Of a stretch of DNA of 64,000 bases, positions 57,318 to 64,000 are shown piece by piece. The translations under genes and the position numbers were made by a program. This DNA is from Agromyces cerinus subsp. cerinus (GTDB lineage: Bacteria > Actinomycetota > Actinomycetes > Actinomycetales > Microbacteriaceae), in contig NZ_FSRJ01000002.1 of NCBI RefSeq assembly GCF_900142065.1, positions 806,001 to 870,000 on the forward strand. Direction: 5' to 3'. Every line of letters begins with the position of its first letter. The stretch's first letter is position 1. The notes beneath the pieces were generated by a model. The model made no database searches. It saw only the letters and a list, made by a program, of their open reading frames with translations, and had not been told where the DNA came from.

Positions 57318-58384
57318 CGTTCCTCCTCGGATGCGTCGGCGGCGGATGCCTCGGCCGCGCGCTCCTCGGCGCGCCGGGCGCGCCGTGACGTGGGGGCGGG
57401 CGCTGCGGGTTCGGCGCGCGCAGCTGCAGGCGCGCCGGGCGGCCGCTGATCGGGCGGCGGCGGCGTCGCGGCATCCGCTCGCCCTTCGTCGCCGGGCCAC
57501 ACGCCCACGTGGTCGGCCTCGAGGGCGAGCCGCACGCGATCGCGCAGTTCGAGGCTCTGCATGAAGTCGTGCGGCAGCTGCAGGCGGCCCACGCGGTCGA
57601 GCACCGCGAACTCCTCGGCGATGTGCTGCTCCTCGCCGTGCTCGTCGACGCGGGTCGACCGCAGCACCTCGGTGGACGTGCGGCCGTCGCGGATCTGCAC
57701 CGTGCGACGCACGTGGCCCGACACCGTCGGGTCGTGGGTGACGATCAGCGTGGTGACGCCGAGCTCCGCGTTGACGCCGCGCATCGCCTCGAGCACCGCT
57801 GCCGACGTCGACTCGTCGAGTTCGCCGGTGGGTTCGTCGGCGAGCAGCACCTGCGGGGAGTTCGCGAGGGCAACGGCGATCGCGACGCGCTGCTGCTGGC
57901 CGCCCGAGAGCTCGCCGGGGCGCCGGTCGCGCATCTCGCCGACGTCGAGCAGCTCGAGGAGCTCCTCGACGCGGCGGGCCCGCGGCGCGCCGCGGAGGGT
58001 GCCGGCGACGTTCATCGCGAGCGCGACGTTCTCGGCCGAGGTGAGGTACGGCAGGAGATTGCGCGAGGTCTGCTGCCAGACGAAGCCCACCGTGTGCCGC
58101 TGGTAGGCGACCCGTTCGCGACCGCCCATGGAGAGCAGGTCGTGGCCGGCCACCCGGGCGACACCGGCAGTGGCGGTGTCGAGTCCGGAGAGGATCGTCA
58201 GGAGGGTCGACTTGCCGGAGCCCGATGCGCCGACGACGGCGACCATCTCACCCGGGTCGACTCGCAGGTTCAGCCCCTGGAGCGCCTGCACCTCGACACC
58301 ATCGGCGCTGAAGATGCGCACGAGGTCGGTGCAGAGGATGTGGGGCTGCGTCGATGCCGGCGCCGCCGTCTCGGTGAGGGTCAC
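57314..58384 (-). CDS. ABC exporter ATPase with C-terminal AbrB-like segment
   Basis: The 356-residue protein has a normal ABC domain (about 15-240): Walker A G-A-S-G-S-G-K-S-T, Q-loop W-Q-Q-T-S-R-N-L-L-P, signature L-S-G-G-Q-Q-Q-R-V-A-I-A-V-A-L, and D-E-P-T-G-E-L-D-E-S. After it comes a roughly 40-residue segment (A-V-L-D-R-V-G-R-L-Q-L-P and L-R-D-R-V-R-L-A-L-E-A-D) that resembles the swapped-hairpin AbrB/SpoVT fold. A Pro/Ala/Glu-rich tail follows. The GTG start at 58384 lies 4 nt from the upstream permease stop. Confidence 0.92.
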   Translation of the reverse strand: MTLTETAAPASTQPHILCTDLVRIFSADGVEVQALQGLNLRVDPGEMVAVVGASGSGKSTLLTILSGLDTATAGVARVAGHDLLSMGGRERVAYQRHTVGFVWQQTSRNLLPYLTSAENVALAMNVAGTLRGAPRARRVEELLELLDVGEMRDRRPGELSGGQQQRVAIAVALANSPQVLLADEPTGELDESTSAAVLEAMRGVNAELGVTTLIVTHDPTVSGHVRRTVQIRDGRTSTEVLRSTRVDEHGEEQHIAEEFAVLDRVGRLQLPHDFMQSLELRDRVRLALEADHVGVWPGDEGRADAATPPPPDQRPPGAPAAARAEPAAPAPTSRRARRAEERAAEASAADASEEER

Positions 58385-58388
58385 GGGG

Positions 58389-61139
58389 TCATCCTTCCTC
58401 TTCCTTGCGCATCGCGCGAGCAGCGTTGACGCTGCCGTCGATGCGGGATGCCGCGACCGCCGCGGCGATCGTCACGAGCATGCTGCCCGCGAGCACCGCG
58501 ATGATGAGCCACGGGTCGAGCGTCACGGCCGGCTGGGCATCGCCGTCGGTGAACGCACGCAGATCGATGCCCGCGAGCACGACGAACGGCAGGGCGATGC
58601 CGAGCAGCGCGCCCGCGACGAGCGCGATGACGGCGACCGGTCCGATCTCCCAGACGACGAGCGCCCGCTCGCCGCGTCGGCCGAGGCCGAGCGTCGAGAG
58701 CAGCGGCAGCAGCCGGTCACGGGCGGGGCGGCCCACCACGAGGGTCAGCACGATCGCGAGCGCCGTGAGCAGGCTCGCGAGCACGATCGCGACCACGAGC
58801 GAGATGACCAGCCCCTGCGTCGTGGGGCGTTCGCGCAACTCGGCGAGCAGGTCTTCGGGCGTGACGACCACGGCGTTCTCGCCGGCGATCTCGGCGAGGG
58901 CGGCGGTGATCTCGTCGGCGTCTGCGGCGGAGGTGCCCGGCTCGAAGCGGACGAGCACGGTGCGCGGCACGAGGGTCGCCGTGAACGGCTTCGCGTTGGC
59001 GACGTCCATGAGCACCCAGTTCGAGCGGGGCGAGTACGCCGTGCGCCCGTCGACCACGCCGAGCACGTCGAAGTCCTCGCCGTCGAGGTCGGCGGAGTCT
59101 GCGTCCGCGACGAAGTCCGCGACCGGCTTCGAGAGCAGCACCGGCACGTCTTCGGTGTCGGTCTCACCGAGCCCTTCCGGGAGCTGCGTGGGCGCGGCCC
59201 GGCCCTGCTGCACCCGCCGCATCTGCTCGGCGTCGACGACGATGAGCGTCGAGGTACGGGCGCGTCCGTCGGCGGTGACCTTGGTGGGCTTGGCCGAGTA
59301 CACGGGTGCGATCGCCGCGACGCCGGGCACGGCTGCGAACTCGTCGAGCTGTTCGAGCGTGAAGGGCGTTCCGGCGACCGAGGCGTCGGCGCCGACCTGC
59401 GCGTCGGCCGCGCGGTCGACCCCGGCCTGCACGGTGCCGAGCAGCACCGAGGAGAACACCGTCACCGAGACTCCGACGACGACGGCGAGCACGGGCACGA
59501 TTCCGGCGGAGGGGTCGCGCAGTGCGCGCGCCGATCCGAGGAACGGCACGAGGCCGGCCCGGCGCGAGGTGCGGCGTACGAGGGCTGCGAGCGGGATCGG
59601 GTACACGCGCAGCACGACGAGGCAGGCGAGCAGCGAGAGCAGCAGCGGCACGGCCGCGAGCAAAGGATCGACGCCTGTCGTGGCGGTGGAGGTGGCGAGG
59701 CCGCGGCGGTACAGCAGCACCACGGCCGTGACGGCGAGCACCGTGACGAGTGCCTCGGCGATCCATCGGAAACGTCCGGTGCTCGGCCTGCCGAGGTCGG
59801 CACGCGCCCTGCGGAGCGGGCTGAGGCCGGGCTCGGCGGCGATGAGCAGCACCATGGGGGTGAGCGCGAACAGCGCCGCGATCGTCCACCCGCCCGCCCC
59901 CGCATCGGCAGGGACGAGCACCGTGCCGAGCAGCCCCCCGACGATCGCGGCGGGAAGTCCGATGGCGAGGCCTTCGAGGGCGAGGATGCCGCGGAGCTGG
60001 CCGGGCGACGCCCCGCGGGCGGCGGCGAGTTCGAGGCCGGTGCGCCGCCGTTCGAACACCACTCGGGCGCCGAGCACGAGCACCGCGACCATCACGCCGA
60101 TCGGCCCGGAGGCGATCGTGGCGAGCACGGCGTCGCTCGCGCTCGCGGCGACGGCCGCGTCGCCCAGCGCGTCGGTGAGGCCGCTCGTGAACGCGACCTC
60201 GCCGACGGTCGCGAACCAGTACTCCCAGGAGCCGCTGCCGAGCACGAACACCTGGCTCGTGAACTCGCCGAGCTGGGTGACGAGTTCGGCGGAGTCGGCG
60301 GCGCGGATGCGTTCGGGAATCACCGGGTACCAGGCATCCATCGCCGTCGGCAGCTTGGACTCCTCGAGCGCGGCCCACGACACCGGGTCGGCGAACCCGA
60401 GGCCCGTGACCTCGATGTTGCCTTCGGGGGTGTACGCCACCGCCGGCTCGAGCGCCACCGACGGCACGTGCGTCCAGAAGCCGTCGTGGGGATCGATCGC
60501 CGCGAAGGTGCCGACCAGGCGCACATCCTGCGGATCCGTGCCGATCGGGATCGAGCGGTCGACGCCCGTCTCCCACCCCATCTGCTCGGCGACCTCATCG
60601 GCGAGCACGATCTCGAGGGGGGCCCCGCCCGGCACGGGGCCGGTCAGGGGCGCCGGCCACTCGCCGCCGGTGAGCTCGATGTGCTCGCGGATTCTGGGGT
60701 CGTACGCCGTGAAGAGCTGGTACGTGGTCGAGCCCTCGGAGCCGGCGTTCGTCGGTCCGGCGACGAGCGCGGTGAGCGGTTCGCCCGTGACGTGCGTCAG
60801 CAGTTCGGGCATGCCGGCACGGATGTCGAGCAGGCGCTGCTCCTGCGCGCCCCAGACGGCCTCGATCTCGGGCTCGAGCGTCGTGTCGCCGCTCGCGGCG
60901 CCGAGCTCGGGCAGGTTCCGACTGGACGTGACGAGGTCGATCTCGCGCCCGGGGAACTGCTCGAGCGAGTCCTCGAGCGCTGCGGTGTGCATCGCGGCCA
61001 CCGCGCGCGGAACGCCCGTCGCGAGCAGTGCGCCGGCGAGCACGAGCAGCGAGAGCATGATCGACGCGACCGGACCTGCGAAGAACTGGCGTCGAAGCAG
61101 GCCGGCGGCACTGAGCCGCGAGTGCCGGGTGTCGGTCAT
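58389..61139 (-). CDS. FtsX-like ABC exporter permease
   Basis: The 916-residue protein has an N-terminal helix (about 25-48), a large extracytoplasmic domain (about 50-330), and then a block of helices including L-V-L-G-A-R-V-V-F-E-R-R-R-T-G-L-E-L-A-A-A-R-G-A-S-P, the FtsX-domain signature. A second external domain and a last FtsX-type block follow (V-I-S-L-V-V-A-I-V-L-A-S-L-L-T to the C-terminus). The two-fold FtsX layout fits MacB/LolC-like mechanotransmission exporters. The substrate is unknown. ATG 61139 overlaps the upstream permease stop (ATGA). Confidence 0.9.
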   Translation of the reverse strand: MTDTRHSRLSAAGLLRRQFFAGPVASIMLSLLVLAGALLATGVPRAVAAMHTAALEDSLEQFPGREIDLVTSSRNLPELGAASGDTTLEPEIEAVWGAQEQRLLDIRAGMPELLTHVTGEPLTALVAGPTNAGSEGSTTYQLFTAYDPRIREHIELTGGEWPAPLTGPVPGGAPLEIVLADEVAEQMGWETGVDRSIPIGTDPQDVRLVGTFAAIDPHDGFWTHVPSVALEPAVAYTPEGNIEVTGLGFADPVSWAALEESKLPTAMDAWYPVIPERIRAADSAELVTQLGEFTSQVFVLGSGSWEYWFATVGEVAFTSGLTDALGDAAVAASASDAVLATIASGPIGVMVAVLVLGARVVFERRRTGLELAAARGASPGQLRGILALEGLAIGLPAAIVGGLLGTVLVPADAGAGGWTIAALFALTPMVLLIAAEPGLSPLRRARADLGRPSTGRFRWIAEALVTVLAVTAVVLLYRRGLATSTATTGVDPLLAAVPLLLSLLACLVVLRVYPIPLAALVRRTSRRAGLVPFLGSARALRDPSAGIVPVLAVVVGVSVTVFSSVLLGTVQAGVDRAADAQVGADASVAGTPFTLEQLDEFAAVPGVAAIAPVYSAKPTKVTADGRARTSTLIVVDAEQMRRVQQGRAAPTQLPEGLGETDTEDVPVLLSKPVADFVADADSADLDGEDFDVLGVVDGRTAYSPRSNWVLMDVANAKPFTATLVPRTVLVRFEPGTSAADADEITAALAEIAGENAVVVTPEDLLAELRERPTTQGLVISLVVAIVLASLLTALAIVLTLVVGRPARDRLLPLLSTLGLGRRGERALVVWEIGPVAVIALVAGALLGIALPFVVLAGIDLRAFTDGDAQPAVTLDPWLIIAVLAGSMLVTIAAAVAASRIDGSVNAARAMRKEEEG

Positions 61140-64000
61140 CCTTCCTCCTGCCTGAGCCCGGGGCGCGACGCGACGCGCCGAACGGATGCCGCGGCGCCCG
61201 CGGCGATCGCCGTGGCGAGCAGGAGGAACGCGGCGATGCCGATGAGCCACGGCGCCGCGTCGACGCCGAACTCGACGGGAACGACGGCCGGAACCGCGGC
61301 GACGGCCGCCCGCGCGAGTTCGCGCGCGGTGAGCACGGCCGTCGCGAACCCGACGAGCGTGCCGATCACGACCGCGGTGCCGAGGGTCACGGCCAGTTCG
61401 GCGAAGCGGGCTCGCGATTGCGTGCGCGCCGGCACGCCGAGCGCGCGCAGCACGACGACCTCGCCGAGGCGGCTGCCGCCGAGCGCCGCGACGAGTGCCA
61501 CCACCGAGATGAGGGCGAAGAGCAGGGCCCCCGCAGCGCCGACCCAGAGCGCGGCGATCGCCGGGGCGATGAACGGCGCCGACGACGACGCCGACCTGGC
61601 ATCGGCGATGACCGTCGACCCGTGCTCGCGATCGAGGTCGGCGGCCAGCTGATCGGGCTCCGTGGTCGCGATCCAGCGTTCGCCGAATGCCGGCACCCCG
61701 GCGCCGGAGTCGAAGGTGTACCGCTCGAACGCGGCGAGGTCGGCCAGCATGCCGTCATCGCCCGCGGTGGGGACGACGGGGAGCAGCCCGGCCACGACGG
61801 CATCGATCTCGGCGCTCCCGGTGAGCACACGGAACGCGAACCGGTCGCCGATCTCGGCCGACATCCGCTCGGCGAGGTCAGCGCTGAGCACGACGGGCAG
61901 CGGATCGCTGCCGCCGGTGGTGAGCGTCGCCCGCGCGTTCGGCGCCTTGGAGGTGAGGAGGTGTTCGGGCTCGATCTCGAACTCCGCGCCGGCGACGGTG
62001 GTGCCATCGAGCGAGATCGCACCGAACGAGACGAGCACCTCGGCACCCGAGGCGCCCGAGAGCGAGGCGCCGAGGCCGATGAACCGGAGGCCGTCGGCAT
62101 CGGGCACTGCGAGGCTCACCGGGCCGCCGTCAGCCGCGACCTCGACGGACACCGGGTCGGTCGACGTCGCTGCGCCGTCCTCCGTGATGAACCACGCGGT
62201 CACGGCGACGGTGCCGCCGGTGCCGGCCGGGGCGTCGAGTGCGACGGCGACGTCGAGTGCCGTGGTGCCGGCCGGCATGGCCGCGCCGGCCGCATCGGCT
62301 GACGCCTCGAGCTCTGCGGCGACGCGTGCCGCCCCGGTGCCCGGCGCGATGCGGGCGGTGCCGCCTGCGGGCAGCGCCACGACGGTCGCCTGATCGGACC
62401 CGATCCGCACCTCGCCGCGGAAGACCGGCCCCTCGGCCGAGATGCCCTCGGCACCCGCCAATCCGTTGTCGAGTGCCAGCGGGTCGGGGCCCTGCACGAC
62501 GTCGCGACCCGCATACGACACGCGCACCTCGCCACCGGTGGCGAGCGCGGAGGCCGTGCGGTCGATGCCCTGCCAGGCGCCGGAGAACGCCGCCGACAGC
62601 GTGAGCCCGGCGACCGCGAGCATCGTGACGAGGGATGCGGCGGCGTACAGCGACGCGCGCCGCGCGAGCTGCCGCATCGGCAGCGCCGGCACCAGCCCGG
62701 GGCGGGCGGCGGCGAGTCGTTCGAGCACCGCGTCGATCGGTCGCGTGAGCCAGAGCGCCGCGAGCGCGAGGGCGACCAGCACGAGCATCGGTGCGAGCAC
62801 GGCGATCGGGTCGACCTCCATGGCGCCCGATGCGCTCGCGACGAGCGGCGACCCGTACAACCGGAACTGCCAGAGGGCGACGGCGGCGAGCACGACGAGG
62901 AGCACCCCGCCGCCCGTGGCGAGGCCGCGCGCGACCCTGCCGACCTCGTCGCCCGCGCCGCGAACGACCGGGCGACGCGCATCGAGCCAGGCGCGACCGG
63001 CGACGACGAGGAGGGCGACGACCACCACGACGGATGCCACGACGGCCGCGGTGCCCGGATCGCGGGTCTCTCCGGGGCGGGCCGCCATGAGCACGGCTTG
63101 GGCCCCCGCAGCGCCGAGGACCGCGGCCGGCACTCCGAGCACGAGCACCTCGACGGCGGTGTCGCGGGCGAGTCGCGCGGCGGAGGCGCCGCGGGCGCGG
63201 AGCAGCACCGTCTCACCGCGTCGGGCGGCGCCGAGCAACGTCGCGAGGCGGGTGAGCGCGGCGATGCCGGTGAAGGCGAGGAGCAGGATCGGCAGCGGAG
63301 CGATGGCGCGCACGGCGCCGAGGCTCGCGAGGAGCCGCGACAGGGTCGCCTCGAGGCCGCCGAGCGCACTCAGCCCGTCGGTGCCGATGGCCGGTTCGGC
63401 GCGGAGCGCGGGTTCGACATCGGGCAGTTCGGATCGGAGCAGCCGCGCTGAGTCGGGGGTCACGGAGGCGTCGACGACGGCGGTCCAGCGCACGACGATC
63501 GCCGCAGGCAGATCGAGCGCGGAGCCCTCGGCCACGAGGAACGGGCCCGCACCGTCGGCGGTCGTGCCCGAGGCGACGATGCCCTCGCCGAACCATGCCG
63601 GGTCGCTCGGTTCGAGCGGCAGCCAGGTGCCGACGACGAGGAGGCGGCGCGCCGAACCGCCCTCGAGGTCGACGAGGTCGCCGGGTGCGAGGTCGAGCGC
63701 CTCGGCGGCGGCCGCGTGCAGCGTTGCCGGCACGGCGCCCTCGGCCTCGGCCGCCGCGATCGCCTCCGGCTCCTCCGGCCAGCTGCCGTCGACGAGTTCG
63801 GAGCGCTCCGCGGCCCCGGGGTCGGCGAGCAGCACCGCGCCGAACGCCGTGTCGCCGCTCGTGGCGTCGACCGGTGCCGTCTCGACGCTGCGGCTCCAGG
63901 AGGCGTCGAACGGCGAGACCATGCGATCGAGCACGGATGCCGCGGCATCCGCCTGGGCTTCGGGGTCTTGTGCGATGCGGATCTGCCAGCGTGCCGCGCC
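61136..64000 (-). CDS. FtsX-like ABC exporter permease (5'-truncated at window edge)
   Basis: The frame is open to the right edge of the window, so at least 954 codons are present and the N-terminus is missing. An in-frame GTG at 63934 is internal, because the preceding codons (A-R-W-Q-I-R-I-A-Q-D) continue a coherent external domain. Helix blocks carry FtsX features such as L-L-G-A-A-R-R-G-E-T-V-L-L-R-A-R-G-A-S and V-V-L-R-A-L-G-V-P-A-R-T-Q. Long external domains lie between them. It pairs with the next permease and the two ATPases downstream in one coupled operon. Confidence 0.9.
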   Translation of the reverse strand, partial: GAARWQIRIAQDPEAQADAAASVLDRMVSPFDASWSRSVETAPVDATSGDTAFGAVLLADPGAAERSELVDGSWPEEPEAIAAAEAEGAVPATLHAAAAEALDLAPGDLVDLEGGSARRLLVVGTWLPLEPSDPAWFGEGIVASGTTADGAGPFLVAEGSALDLPAAIVVRWTAVVDASVTPDSARLLRSELPDVEPALRAEPAIGTDGLSALGGLEATLSRLLASLGAVRAIAPLPILLLAFTGIAALTRLATLLGAARRGETVLLRARGASAARLARDTAVEVLVLGVPAAVLGAAGAQAVLMAARPGETRDPGTAAVVASVVVVVALLVVAGRAWLDARRPVVRGAGDEVGRVARGLATGGGVLLVVLAAVALWQFRLYGSPLVASASGAMEVDPIAVLAPMLVLVALALAALWLTRPIDAVLERLAAARPGLVPALPMRQLARRASLYAAASLVTMLAVAGLTLSAAFSGAWQGIDRTASALATGGEVRVSYAGRDVVQGPDPLALDNGLAGAEGISAEGPVFRGEVRIGSDQATVVALPAGGTARIAPGTGAARVAAELEASADAAGAAMPAGTTALDVAVALDAPAGTGGTVAVTAWFITEDGAATSTDPVSVEVAADGGPVSLAVPDADGLRFIGLGASLSGASGAEVLVSFGAISLDGTTVAGAEFEIEPEHLLTSKAPNARATLTTGGSDPLPVVLSADLAERMSAEIGDRFAFRVLTGSAEIDAVVAGLLPVVPTAGDDGMLADLAAFERYTFDSGAGVPAFGERWIATTEPDQLAADLDREHGSTVIADARSASSSAPFIAPAIAALWVGAAGALLFALISVVALVAALGGSRLGEVVVLRALGVPARTQSRARFAELAVTLGTAVVIGTLVGFATAVLTARELARAAVAAVPAVVPVEFGVDAAPWLIGIAAFLLLATAIAAGAAASVRRVASRPGLRQEEG

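Noticed and set aside
58128..61652. Plus-strand open frame of more than 1100 codons opposite the exporter permease
   Set aside because: Its composition is Arg/Glu/His-rich without any domain, and it lies antisense to a convincing FtsX permease. It is an artefact of third-position GC bias.

Overview
The window is 64 kb of very GC-rich (about 70%) chromosomal DNA with short intergenic gaps, many 4-bp start/stop overlaps and frequent GTG starts. Gene content and order (truA-rplM-rpsI-glmM, an acpS-alr-tsaE-tsaB-rimI-tsaD string, CIRCE-controlled groES, guaB3, DUF3817-guaA, sucCD-...-perM/DUF6350-purN-purH) indicate an actinobacterium. The abundance of GGATGCC/GGCATCC words and the overall gene set fit the Microbacteriaceae (Agromyces/Microbacterium-like); the genus cannot be fixed from the sequence alone. 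I see no rRNA, tRNA, CRISPR array, prophage or insertion sequence. This is core chromosome with a few accessory blocks.

Layout. 1-10.6 kb: end of truA, ribosomal proteins L13/S9, then cell-wall precursor genes (glmM, glmS, alr) mixed with acpS, coaA (opposite strand) and the t6A tRNA-modification set tsaE/tsaB/tsaD with rimI. 10.7-12.6 kb: three consecutive proline/alanine-rich small membrane proteins of DUF4190 type. 12.6-15.4 kb: a SAM methyltransferase, groES with two CIRCE operators and a promoter between them, and a RarD-type permease. 15.5-21.8 kb: a branched-chain amino acid/amide ABC importer, with livJ on + and livFGMH on - separated by a HIT hydrolase. Its LivH carries an unusual extracytoplasmic beta-domain.

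21.8-33.6 kb holds guanine nucleotide genes (guaB, guaB3, guaA) interspersed with a GNAT, a MalY-type lyase, an ABC-F protein, glpD, SURF1 (behind a coupled 15-codon leader ORF) and DUF3817. 33.7-39 kb: L-lactate dehydrogenase, a Bax inhibitor-1 protein, a GDPD phosphodiesterase, and a YdjC deacetylase-MFS pair. 39-44 kb: pcrA, FUSC permease, Nudix hydrolase, VIT-type metal transporter. 44-54 kb: sucCD, membrane proteins including PerM/DUF6350, an APC permease, then purN-purH. 54-64 kb: a Leu/Val-type amino acid dehydrogenase, a 51-bp minisatellite, a membrane-anchored dimethylargininase, and a translationally coupled two-ATPase/two-permease FtsX-type ABC exporter running off the right edge.

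Regulatory themes. Many genes have a TANNNT -10 box ending 6-9 nt before the start codon, implying leaderless mRNAs. Strong hairpin terminators separate most transcription units. Candidate operators lie upstream of groES, livH, the MFS-YdjC pair and sucC.
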